In this document: one piece after another, positions 45,278 through 52,399 of the stretch | How the letters are laid out: the number at the start of each line of letters is the position of its first letter | Numbering within the stretch: the first letter of the stretch is position 1 | Notes under the pieces: generated by a model | What the model was told of the DNA's origin: nothing | Seen by the model: only the letters and a program-made list of their open reading frames with translations | Database searches by the model: none | Assembly (NCBI GenBank): GCA_964590225.1 | Contig: CAZPWS010000001.1 | Location: 1 to 64,000, forward strand | Origin: JAEUSG01 sp964590225 | GTDB taxonomy: Bacteria > Fibrobacterota > OXYB2-FULL-49-7 > JAEUSG01 | Length of the DNA: 64,000 nt | Direction: 5' to 3' | Translations under genes and position numbers: made by a program

Positions 45278-46078
45278 TTATTTATTTTTATCATTACTAT
45301 TAATAACTTCAGGATTCAATATACGACTCCTGAACTCCGCCCAGTGTTCCAAAAAGCCAATAACAACTACCGGCAGAAACATGAGCCACAACTGTACCGC
45401 ATAAAACAACACCTCTCCCACCCTGCTACGGCCAGAACGACTAAAAAAGAGGCGAGTAACGGATAACCCGTTAACCAAGAAAAGCGCAGTGATACCACAA
45501 AGTGGCAGATTAGCCATTCTTACTCCGCCAAATGCAAAAGAAATAAAAATAGCAACAGCAAAAATCCATGTCGTCCAGAAAGGCATCTCAAAATCATGGA
45601 AATGTCCCTTACCACCACGCACCGTACGGGACAAGATTAGCGCAAGCAGGGTAGAATACAACACACTTTTAATCGCCTCACTAAGCGGCACAATCAGACT
45701 CCATTGCAAATTCGCCATTTTCTCCGTAACAACGGACGATCCGAAGAGCGAATTAACTGAATTTGTTGCAGCCACCAAAGCCTCTTTGTATGCCACACTA
45801 TACACCGGCATTCCACCAACCACAGCCTGAAACACTATTTCGAGCAAAACTGCCACCCCCGCGATTACAAAAAGAGACTTGCCCAACTTAACAGCAAACG
45901 CAATTACCCATCCAAGCAAAACACCGTTAATAACAAAGGCAAGAAACTCAACTGAAAAAGCCCCTCTGGTTTTTACGACAAAAGCAAGCAGCGCAATCGC
46001 CAACACCATAGAGAAAAAATATCTTCCCTTGAGTATCACAAAGGCGATAGCGGGAGGCACAAGAAGCAGAGGAAACAT
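45278..46078 (-). CDS. DUF2232 family multi-pass membrane protein
   Basis: The product has 266 residues and is strongly hydrophobic, with roughly seven or eight membrane segments from the very first residues (MFPLLLVPPAIAFVILKG). The segment MPFWTTWIFAVAIFISFAFG near 165-185, followed by PLCGITALFLVNGLSVTRLF, matches the YybS/DUF2232 pattern of membrane proteins placed next to ribosomal operons. Function is unknown in the family. It lies between rpsR and rplI, which is a common position for this family in several phyla. Confidence 0.8.
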   Translation of the reverse strand: MFPLLLVPPAIAFVILKGRYFFSMVLAIALLAFVVKTRGAFSVEFLAFVINGVLLGWVIAFAVKLGKSLFVIAGVAVLLEIVFQAVVGGMPVYSVAYKEALVAATNSVNSLFGSSVVTEKMANLQWSLIVPLSEAIKSVLYSTLLALILSRTVRGGKGHFHDFEMPFWTTWIFAVAIFISFAFGGVRMANLPLCGITALFLVNGLSVTRLFFSRSGRSRVGEVLFYAVQLWLMFLPVVVIGFLEHWAEFRSRILNPEVINSNDKNK

Positions 46079-46087
46079 ATATACTCT

Positions 46088-46321
46088 TTATCTGATATTT
46101 TCCTGCACAAACGGCAGAAGGGCTATATGACGAGCTCTCTTAATAGCGGTTGACATACTTCTCTGATGCATGGAACAGAGTCCGCTCTTCCGACTATCAA
46201 CAATCTGCCCCCTCTCGTCTATGTACCTGCGAAGCTGTTTTTCTTCCTTATAGTCGATTCTCTCTTTTGGATTATCACAAAAAAAACAACCCCTGACTCT
46301 TGTTTCTTTTCTCTTTATCAT
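46088..46321 (-). CDS. rpsR: 30S ribosomal protein S18
   Basis: The product has 77 residues. GCFFCDNPKERIDYKEEKQL, RRYIDERGQIVDSRKSGLC and STAIKRARHIALLPFV are the S18 pattern, with two Cys near the N-terminus and one central Cys in a zinc-ribbon-like arrangement. It binds S6 on the platform of the 30S subunit. It lies 38 bases after rpsF. The ssb gene that usually sits between rpsF and rpsR is absent. Confidence 0.95.
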   Translation of the reverse strand: MIKRKETRVRGCFFCDNPKERIDYKEEKQLRRYIDERGQIVDSRKSGLCSMHQRSMSTAIKRARHIALLPFVQENIR

Positions 46322-46359
46322 AAAAATATTTCCTTATTATCAATATTTAAACTTAATAA

Positions 46360-46641
46360 TTAGCCAACTTTTACCGTAAGGTATCTCAATACAGACTCGT
46401 TAACCTCAAGAGCCTTTTCCATAGGTGTAATGGTTTTACCAGTGCCACTCCAGTTAAAAACCGTGTAGTCACCGTGGGTCTTTTTCTTGATTACATAGGC
46501 GAGTCGCCGCTTGCCAAGGCGATTGGTATTCTGCAAATCACCTTCTGTTTTAATGAATTCCGCAACCTTGTTAACCTCAGCCTCAAGTTCGGCATCGGTC
46601 TTTAGTGCGTCAAGAATTAGAACTGTCTCGTAGTTGTTCAC
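46360..46641 (-). CDS. rpsF: 30S ribosomal protein S6
   Basis: I use the GTG at 46641, preceded by AAGGAGG with a suitable gap; an in-frame start at 46695 would add an unconserved tail. The 93-residue product has NNYETVLILDALKTDAELEA, RLGKRRLAYVIKKKTHGDYT and ESVLRYLTVKVG, all typical of S6. S6 binds S18. It opens the rpsF-rpsR-DUF2232-rplI operon on the minus strand. Confidence 0.93.
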   Translation of the reverse strand: MNNYETVLILDALKTDAELEAEVNKVAEFIKTEGDLQNTNRLGKRRLAYVIKKKTHGDYTVFNWSGTGKTITPMEKALEVNESVLRYLTVKVG

Positions 46642-46726
46642 TTTACCTCCTTTGGTAGTTTGTTTAGCCCGTGTCCCATACACGAGCAGGGGCAAACATT
46701 TTTATGGGTTAATGTTTATTTGTTAA

Positions 46727-47319
46727 TTATTTAATTACACTATCTTTTCTATTATATCGCTCCATTGCACTATCAAGCCCTTTATCTATGTAAAACCGAA
46801 TTACCTCGACTGCCGCTCCTACAACTCTGTCGAAAAGTATCTCCTCCTCTTTAGAAAAACGGCCCAAGACATGGCGTAACACCCTGTCTTCATCACCGCA
46901 ATCCGGCTTTCCAACTCCAATTCTCAGGCGATTGAAATCTGCCCCAACACTGCTTATTATTGACTTTACACCGTTATGGCCGCCACTTCCTCCCCCTCGC
47001 TTTAGCCTTATAGTACCAAGCGGAAGGTCGATATCGTCGTAAACAATAATAAGCTGATCAGGTTTAAGTTTGAACTGTGTAAAAAAACCAAGCACAGGTC
47101 CACCCGAAAGATTCATATAGCACTGAGGCTTACAAAGAACAATTTTCCTTCCGCTCAACAGAGCGGAAGCAGTTAAAGAATCAAACTTTTTTTTTTATCA
47201 AACTCAATGCTGTTTATCTCGGCAAAGCTGTCAACAACCATAAAGCCGGCATTATGTCTTGTTCGCCTGTACTCCTCACCAGGATTTCCCAGTCCAGCAA
47301 TAAGAACAAGACCTTCCAA
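46727..47319 (-). pseudogene. pth: Peptidyl-tRNA hydrolase, frame broken at an A10 run
   Basis: The first frame begins at TTG 47319, directly after the rplY stop, with GGAG nine bases upstream. It encodes LIAGLGNPGEEYRRTRHNAG then FMVVDSFAEINSIEFD, with the catalytic Asn and His. It ends at a stop (47175-47173) just after a run of ten A on the minus strand (47196-47187). The second frame resumes with DSLTASALLSGRKIVLCKPQ and carries YDDIDLPLG, GGGSGGHNGVKSI and VLGRF to the stop at 46727. The region is 593 bases, one short of a whole number of codons; eight or eleven A would restore a complete 197-residue protein. Pth is normally essential, so sequencing or assembly error, or transcript slippage on A10, are more likely than gene loss. 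Confidence 0.8.
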
Positions 47320-48042
47320 TTATTTTTTCTCCGGTTTCTTTGCTTTTGCGTCTGCGGCAGGAGCCTTTGCACCAGCACCAGCAGCAGCACCAGTACCAGC
47401 GGCAGGCTTCGCACCTTCAGCGGCAGCACCAGCGGCAGGAGTAGCAGCAGCAGCGGCAGGAGCCGTGGCCACTTCAACCTCTTTCGCGCCCATAATTGTG
47501 CCAAGCACCTGTTTGCCATCTGTAAGAACCTTTATACCATCGACAGGTTTCAACTCTCTCACATATATTGCCTGTCCATTTTTGTACGCTGTAACATCAA
47601 GGTCAAGATGCTCTGGTATAAGTGAAGGAAGACACTGCACATCAACTCGCCTAAGAACATGCTGAAGGATACCGCCTTCCGTTTTTACTCCATAAGCTTC
47701 GCCAACAAAGCGTACCGGAACTTTTAGAGTTACAGCTTTTGCTTCGTCGAGTCCCATGAAGTCGAGATGCTTGATTGTTCCCTTTACAACATCCCGCTGA
47801 ATATCACGAACAATAACTCGCTGTGAGGAAGATTCGTTACCATCAACAACCAGCTTAATTACGAAATTCCGGTTGTGACCTTTTGTAACTCTCTCATACT
47901 CGTCTCGTTTAATGGATATTGGAAGGGTTTCGCTGCCTGTACGATACAAAACAGCAGGTATCCCACCGCCATCACGAATATTAGTTACGATGCTATGAAC
48001 CCCGATTTTTCGGCTTTGCGCATTCAAAATTGCCTCTGACAC
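47320..48042 (-). CDS. rplY: 50S ribosomal protein L25/general stress protein Ctc
   Basis: The product has 240 residues from a GTG at 48042 with AAGGAGG six bases upstream. Both Ctc domains are visible, LNAQSRKIGVHSIVTNIRDG then GGIPAVLYRTG at the N-terminus and AKAVTLKVPVRFVGEAYGVK plus LDLDVTAYKNGQAIYVREL in the second beta domain. A C-terminal tail of about 50 residues, almost only Ala, Gly, Pro and Lys, follows. L25 binds 5S rRNA. Its stop is directly followed by the pth start, the usual rplY-pth order. Confidence 0.95.
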   Translation of the reverse strand: MSEAILNAQSRKIGVHSIVTNIRDGGGIPAVLYRTGSETLPISIKRDEYERVTKGHNRNFVIKLVVDGNESSSQRVIVRDIQRDVVKGTIKHLDFMGLDEAKAVTLKVPVRFVGEAYGVKTEGGILQHVLRRVDVQCLPSLIPEHLDLDVTAYKNGQAIYVRELKPVDGIKVLTDGKQVLGTIMGAKEVEVATAPAAAAATPAAGAAAEGAKPAAGTGAAAGAGAKAPAADAKAKKPEKK

Positions 48043-48146
48043 AGAATCCTCCTTACTTTATACAATAATCAGAAAGTCCTTGAAGATACTATTTTGCACA
48101 GTTCCAAGGAAAATAAAAAATTATCCTCTCCTCATAACGGATTTAC

Positions 48147-49334
48147 TCATAATTGTGTTACCCTGCTTACCAATTTTCCCTTGTGAAGCACAGTTTCTAT
48201 AAGAGTTCCATCCTTAACTTCTGATGGCGACAATAACGCTTTTCCATTAACCATTGTAATTGAATAACCTCTTCCCAACACTCCAAGGGGATTAAGTAGA
48301 ACAAGTTTTGCCGATATTTTCTCTATCGAAGAACAACCTCTTTCGTACACTGCTTTCCACGAAGCATCCATCAATTTTGTAAGGTCGTCCAGCCGCTGCG
48401 AAAAATTTTCTACCATAGACTGTGGCCGCGTAAAGACAAAACTGCCAGCCAATCTTTCGAGTCGTACCTTTGCCGTTTCAAGACTGTGTTTAAGATTAAC
48501 AGCAACTGAATCAGCATATCGCTTTACACGAAGAATCAACTCGTCCCTATCCGGCAGTGCCATCTCAACCGCTGCCGAAGGGGTAGGTGCCCGCAAATCG
48601 GCAACAAAATCGGCGATAGTAAAATCTGTCTCATGACCAACGGCAGATACAATGGGAATCTTTGATGCCGCAATGGCACGGGCAACTACCTCCTCATTAA
48701 AAGCCCATAAATCTTCCAGTGAGCCGCCTCCCCTGCCAACAATCAGCAGATCTACACCATTAAACCCGTTGAATTCACCAATTGCCCTGGCAATATCGGC
48801 AGCAGCGCCCTCTCCCTGCACCTGCGCAGGATTAAGTATAAGCCGGACGCAGGGGTTTCGTCGCCAGGCGATGCGGACGATGTCCCGCAATGCAGCCGCA
48901 CTCTCGGAAGTTACGATACCAATTGTTGCAGGGTACGCTGGTAATTGTTTTTTCCGTTCAGCATCGCAAAGCCCTTCCAGAGAAAGCTTTTTTTTAAGTT
49001 TTTCGAAAGCAAGCTGTAAATCACCAATTCCGGAAGGCTGTATAAACTGGACACTTAACTGATATCGCCCTGCCTTTTCGTAAACCTTTATGGGGCCTCC
49101 AACAATTACCTTCTGCCCCTCCTCCGGTTCAAACCGTAGAATTCCTCTCGACCACTTCCATAGTGTACAGGAGAGCTGGCTTTTATCGTCCTTAAGAGTA
49201 AAGTATATGTGCCCCGATGAATGGTCAGTATAACTGCCTATTTCGCCTTCAACAAGAACATCAGAAAAAAAACCTTCAAGATTCTCCTTGATAAGCTGTG
49301 TAAACTGAAATACCGAAAGGGCTTTACGCTCCAA
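48147..49334 (-). CDS. xseA: Exodeoxyribonuclease VII large subunit
   Basis: I use the TTG at 49334 with GGAG seven to eight bases upstream; a TTG at 49352 is possible. The product has 395 residues. The OB-fold N-terminus ALSVFQFTQLIKENLEG is followed by VLVEGEIGSYTDHSSGHIYF then TLKDDKSQLSCTLW, and the catalytic domain has TSESAAALRDIVRIAWRRNP, DLLIVGRGGGSLEDLWAFNE and SAVGHETDFTIADFVADLRA with PTPSAA. It degrades single-stranded DNA with XseB. No xseB is found nearby. It overlaps folD by 11 bases. Confidence 0.93.
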   Translation of the reverse strand: MERKALSVFQFTQLIKENLEGFFSDVLVEGEIGSYTDHSSGHIYFTLKDDKSQLSCTLWKWSRGILRFEPEEGQKVIVGGPIKVYEKAGRYQLSVQFIQPSGIGDLQLAFEKLKKKLSLEGLCDAERKKQLPAYPATIGIVTSESAAALRDIVRIAWRRNPCVRLILNPAQVQGEGAAADIARAIGEFNGFNGVDLLIVGRGGGSLEDLWAFNEEVVARAIAASKIPIVSAVGHETDFTIADFVADLRAPTPSAAVEMALPDRDELILRVKRYADSVAVNLKHSLETAKVRLERLAGSFVFTRPQSMVENFSQRLDDLTKLMDASWKAVYERGCSSIEKISAKLVLLNPLGVLGRGYSITMVNGKALLSPSEVKDGTLIETVLHKGKLVSRVTQL

Positions 49335-50205
49335 ACCGCTTCTCCGCGGCAAGTATCGTATTATGCAGCAGCATGGTTATGGTCATGGGGCCGACTCCGC
49401 CAGGGACGGGGGTAATAGCATATGCCTTGTGTTCACAAGAAGCAAATTCACAATCACCAACAAGACGATATCCACTCTTTTTCGACGAATCGGTAATTCT
49501 GTTTATTCCTACATCAATAACAACCGCGCCTTCTTTAATCATATCGCCGGTTATATAATTTGGACGCCCCGCTGCCGCGATCACAATATCGGCCTGTTTC
49601 GTAAACGAGGCGATATCCTTTGTAGCAGTGTGAACAACAGTTGTTGTGCAGTTGCCTCCGGCAATCTTTTGCATCAAGAGATTTGCAACAGGTTTACCAA
49701 CAATATTTGATCGACCAACAACAACGGCATGTTTTCCTTTTGTTTCAATTTTATACCGTTTTAAAAGTTCTATACATCCAATGGGTGTACATGGAAAGAG
49801 ATAGCCGTCGCCAATAACCAACCTGCCTACATTGATGGCATTAAAACAATCGACATCCTTTTCAGGAGCGATACTATTGAAGACCACGCTTTCGTCCTTT
49901 ACACATGGAATCGGGTGTTGCACAAGTATTCCGTTAATCTTTTCATTCTTATTCAAACCATCAATAACCTCAAGCAACTTCTGTTCACTGGTATCCGTAG
50001 GAAGTTTTATTGTTTCGGAATACATGCCTGTCTCTTCACATGCCTTGCCTTTCATACGGACATAAACCTCAGAGGCGGGGTCCGCGCCCACAAGGACAAC
50101 AGCAAGCCCGGGAACATGGCCTCTTTTTTTCAGGTTTTCAATCCGCACCTGAAACTCTTTTCGCATTTCGTCAGAAATTTTTTTTCCGTCAATTATTACA
50201 GCCAT
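49324..50205 (-). CDS. folD: Bifunctional methylenetetrahydrofolate dehydrogenase/cyclohydrolase
   Basis: I use the ATG at 50205, where the conserved MAVIIDGKKISDEMRKEF begins; an in-frame TTG at 50226 would add seven residues. The 293-residue product has YVRMKGKACEETG with the catalytic Lys, GILVQHPIPCVKDES, ATPIGC-like FPCTPIGCIELLKRY and the NADP site HAVVVGRSNIVGKPVANLLM. PGGVGPMTITMLLHNTI closes the protein. It interconverts C1 units on tetrahydrofolate for purine and thymidylate synthesis. It is divergent from the ferredoxin gene, with 45 bases between. Confidence 0.95.
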   Translation of the reverse strand: MAVIIDGKKISDEMRKEFQVRIENLKKRGHVPGLAVVLVGADPASEVYVRMKGKACEETGMYSETIKLPTDTSEQKLLEVIDGLNKNEKINGILVQHPIPCVKDESVVFNSIAPEKDVDCFNAINVGRLVIGDGYLFPCTPIGCIELLKRYKIETKGKHAVVVGRSNIVGKPVANLLMQKIAGGNCTTTVVHTATKDIASFTKQADIVIAAAGRPNYITGDMIKEGAVVIDVGINRITDSSKKSGYRLVGDCEFASCEHKAYAITPVPGGVGPMTITMLLHNTILAAEKRFGA

Positions 50206-50250
50206 ATTGATTTCACTACCTTTCAATTTAGTTATATTAATATAATCAAA

Positions 50251-50439
50251 ATGAAAAAAGGTTTACTCTCGTTTAAGGCAGATAAATGTGATTTTTGTGG
50301 CTCCTGTATTGCCGTTTGCGAAAGTGATGCCTTGCTATTGACCGACACGGCAATGCATATAACCCAGGAAACATGTACCGGTTGTGCCCGTTGTACCATA
50401 ATCTGCCCATTCAGGGCGCTTTACTTTGAAACAAAATGA
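50251..50439 (+). CDS. 2x[4Fe-4S] ferredoxin
   Basis: The product has 62 residues with two classical clusters, KCDFCGSCIAVCESDALLL and TCTGCARCTIICPFRAL (each Cys-x2-Cys-x2-Cys-x3-Cys). It begins at an ATG at 50251; there is no ribosome-binding site, and AT-rich TATATTAATATAAT lies just upstream, so it may be leaderless. Its stop overlaps the next start (ATGA). Ferredoxins of this type supply low-potential electrons, and coupling with a geranylgeranyl-reductase-like flavoprotein makes it the likely electron donor to that enzyme. Confidence 0.88.
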   Translation: MKKGLLSFKADKCDFCGSCIAVCESDALLLTDTAMHITQETCTGCARCTIICPFRALYFETK

Positions 50440-51623
50440 TAAATCTTCTCCGTAACAGCTATGATGTTATTGTTGTTGGCGGCGGACCTGCGGGAGCTCT
50501 AGCAGCCATAACAATTGCAGAGGCAAATTTTTCTGTTCTTCTTCTCGAAAAGGATAGGGAATTCGGTGTTCCCGTAAGGTGCGCCGAACTTGTTGGCAGC
50601 AAGGGGTTTTCAGAGGCGTTAACTCCACAAAAAGAGTGGATTACCCATGTTGCTAATGGTGTTACCTTTGTTTCGCCAGGCGGCATTCCAATCTCTGTAC
50701 CAACGCCCGAACCGGCATGGATGCTTAACAGACAAAAAATGGAATTCGACATGGCCAGAATGGCATCAGAAAAGGGTGCCGCCCTTCTCCTCCGTGCTAC
50801 AGCATCAGCACTGCTTTTTGATAAAGAGGGCAAAATCAATGGACTCACGGTAATGCACCCTGAAGGAACAAAAAACTTTCAATGCAAGCTAATTATCGCC
50901 GCTGATGGCGTTGAATCACGAATGGCAAAATTAGCCGGTCTGAATTCAGCCATTACTGATCTTAACGATATAGGAATCTGCGCACAATACCTGGTAAGTG
51001 GGATAAAAAGCGAAAAGGGCTTTCCCGAGCTCCACTTCGGCAAAAACATACTCCCCGACTGTTATGCGTGGATGTTTCCAAAGGGCGACGGACTTGCCAA
51101 TCTTGGATTGGGCATACGGGCAATATCGGCAAAAAAGTCCTCTCCGGTTGAAATACTTAACAATTTCATAAAACGCAAATTTCCCGATGTAAAACCGCTT
51201 CGTCTTACAATCGGCTCGGTACCTCTCGGAATGTATCTTGACAAACTTATCGCAGATAACTTTATGGTTGTTGGCGACGCAGCAAGAATGGCAAACTGTC
51301 TCGACGGTGGTGGTATAACATTCGCACTCAACAGCGCAAAATTAGCTGCCGAAACTGCTGTTGCAGCGCTTTCGTCAGGTATCACTTCAGCCAAAGCACT
51401 TTCTCCTTACGAAAAAAACTGGCGTAATGGAATAGGTAAACAGCAAGCGCGGACTTTTAAATTAAAAAATGCCGTACTCAAGGTTACTGACGAAACTATC
51501 GAAAAAGCTGCCCAGTCGCTCCGCAAGAAAAAGTTCGAGGAGCTGAACTATATGGATTTACTCAAGACTACAATTTACAACCAACCTGGATTGCTTCTTG
51601 AAGCCTTTAAACTTTTTAAGTAG
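50436..51623 (+). CDS. Geranylgeranyl-reductase-family FAD oxidoreductase
   Basis: The product has 395 residues. The FAD Rossmann motif is YDVIVVGGGPAGALAAITIA (about 9-28), followed by LLLEKDREFGVPVRCAELVG, the GGR-family EK....G....C segment. FMVVGDAARMANCLDGGGIT (about 272-291) is the second FAD-contact motif. The family reduces prenyl double bonds (archaeal lipids, menaquinone or phytyl side chains) or acts on other polyenes. It overlaps the ferredoxin gene by four bases, the arrangement seen in ferredoxin-dependent GGRs. No GGGP or DGGGP synthase is in the window, so archaeal-type lipid synthesis cannot be concluded. Confidence 0.85.
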   Translation: MINLLRNSYDVIVVGGGPAGALAAITIAEANFSVLLLEKDREFGVPVRCAELVGSKGFSEALTPQKEWITHVANGVTFVSPGGIPISVPTPEPAWMLNRQKMEFDMARMASEKGAALLLRATASALLFDKEGKINGLTVMHPEGTKNFQCKLIIAADGVESRMAKLAGLNSAITDLNDIGICAQYLVSGIKSEKGFPELHFGKNILPDCYAWMFPKGDGLANLGLGIRAISAKKSSPVEILNNFIKRKFPDVKPLRLTIGSVPLGMYLDKLIADNFMVVGDAARMANCLDGGGITFALNSAKLAAETAVAALSSGITSAKALSPYEKNWRNGIGKQQARTFKLKNAVLKVTDETIEKAAQSLRKKKFEELNYMDLLKTTIYNQPGLLLEAFKLFK

Positions 51624-51753
51624 ATACCCACCGACAATAAATACTGAAAATTTGTTTTTACTATAATTGGAACGATATATTGATGAAAGTCTGTAGCACC
51701 GCATCGAATAATATTGGGACGCCGATGCAGAATATTTTTATCTGGGGAACGCT

Positions 51754-52128
51754 ATGCAACTAACAAAAGGCGAGGCAGAAGCACAAATTACCGAAGCTTT
51801 CGTTAAATTTGAAAGAGAATATATGGGACGCGGTCCCGAGGAGGCAAAAACTTTCATAGTTGAGGATCTTGTTTTGGTCCGATTAAGGGGAGTGCTTACC
51901 CCGGCTGAAAAGCATCTTGTATCCGTGGAAAACAACATAACCGGAAGAAGATTAGTTAAAGATGTACGGCAGGAACTTATAGAAAAAGCAAGATATTTAC
52001 TGGAAACGATAATCTCAGACATTCTTTCTTTAAGGGTTATTTCCCTTCATACAGACATCAGCTCCATAACAGGAGAGAGGGTTTTTGTTTTAACTTTAGA
52101 AAAAGCTCCACGATTCAAAAACGGCTAG
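51754..52128 (+). CDS. DUF2294 family protein
   Basis: The product has 124 residues and matches the DUF2294 pattern throughout. It has LTKGEAEAQITEAFVKFERE then YMGRGPEEAKTFIVEDLVLV, RLRGVLTPAEKHLVS, a central GRRLVKDVRQELIEKAR and the end TDISSITGERVFVLTLE. Function of the family is unknown. A TATAAT at 51662-51667 may be its -10. It ends in an intrinsic terminator (52146-52178), so it is probably transcribed alone. The next operon's promoter overlaps this terminator. Confidence 0.85.
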   Translation: MQLTKGEAEAQITEAFVKFEREYMGRGPEEAKTFIVEDLVLVRLRGVLTPAEKHLVSVENNITGRRLVKDVRQELIEKARYLLETIISDILSLRVISLHTDISSITGERVFVLTLEKAPRFKNG

Positions 52129-52145
52129 ACTCTGTAATCGACATT

Positions 52146-52178
52146 GGAAATATTTATTTGGAATATTTCCATTTTTTA
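52146..52178 (+). terminator. Intrinsic terminator after the DUF2294 gene
   Basis: GGAAATATT (52146-52154) pairs perfectly with AATATTTCC (52162-52170) around a 7-base loop, followed by a T-rich ATTTTTTA. It starts 18 bases after the stop codon. The -35 of the next promoter is embedded in its loop and 3' arm. Confidence 0.7.
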
Positions 52179-52186
52179 ATTATAAT
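52158..52186 (+). promoter_or_regulatory. Predicted strong promoter of the DUF4914 cluster
   Basis: TTGGAA (52158-52163) and TATAAT (52181-52186) are separated by exactly 17 bases. Transcription would start near 52193, leaving a leader of about 207 bases before the ATG at 52400. The -35 box lies within the preceding terminator hairpin. Confidence 0.65.
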
Positions 52187-52240
52187 ACAACAAGAAGACA
52201 GGTCTTCGTAAGAGGTTTTATATAAACTTAGTACTTAGAT

Positions 52241-52278
52241 AGGTCGATGAGGTTTACAGAACCGCATCGACCTTTTTT
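52241..52278 (+). terminator. First leader terminator/attenuator hairpin
   Basis: AGGTCGATG (52241-52249) pairs with CATCGACCT (52265-52273); one A/G mismatch follows, then GGTT pairs with AACC around a 5-base loop. A run of six T starts at the end of the stem. It lies about 50 bases after the predicted transcription start. Confidence 0.75.
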
Positions 52279-52344
52279 GTTTTATAAGCAACTATGCTTC
52301 CTGCCGGCTCCATACTTACTAAGTTTGGGACGGGTGGGTAGAAT

Positions 52345-52386
52345 GGCCACAAGCGTTAATACTAGCGCTCTTGTGGCCTTTTTTTT
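52345..52386 (+). terminator. Second leader terminator/attenuator hairpin
   Basis: GGCCACAAG (52345-52353) pairs with CTTGTGGCC (52370-52378) and is followed by eight T. The end of the T-run is only 14 bases before the DUF4914 ATG, with the ribosome-binding site AAGGAGGG in between. Confidence 0.75.
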
Positions 52387-52399
52387 ACAAGGAGGGAAA

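Larger units (their letters stand above)
52187..52399 (+). promoter_or_regulatory. Attenuator-like leader with two tandem terminators
   Basis: From the predicted start the leader runs about 207 bases to the DUF4914 ATG. It contains a full hairpin-plus-T-run at 52241-52278 and a second at 52345-52386, with a GC-richer segment (52295-52344) between them. Both must be read through for the gene to be expressed, which is the hallmark of attenuation by a riboswitch, a protein or translation of a leader. I tried the common riboswitch consensus motifs and did not recognise one. A small RNA ending at the first terminator is the alternative. Confidence 0.55.

Noticed and set aside
46727..47158. Pth as a complete short protein starting at TTG 47158
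   Set aside because: It would lack the N-terminal catalytic Asn and His, which lie in the adjacent frame; the gene is split, not short.
47214..47519. Leu-rich minus-strand frame across rplY and pth
   Set aside because: It is an out-of-frame reading of the Ala/Pro-rich L25 tail; the real signals are rplY and pth.
52247..52399. Upstream extension of the DUF4914 reading frame
   Set aside because: It would translate through the terminator hairpins with no ribosome-binding site; AAGGAGGG before the ATG at 52400 is decisive.
52187..52399. Known riboswitch (ZTP, THF, preQ1, SAM, fluoride, guanidine)
   Set aside because: I compared recalled consensus cores by eye and none fits, so the leader is reported as unassigned.
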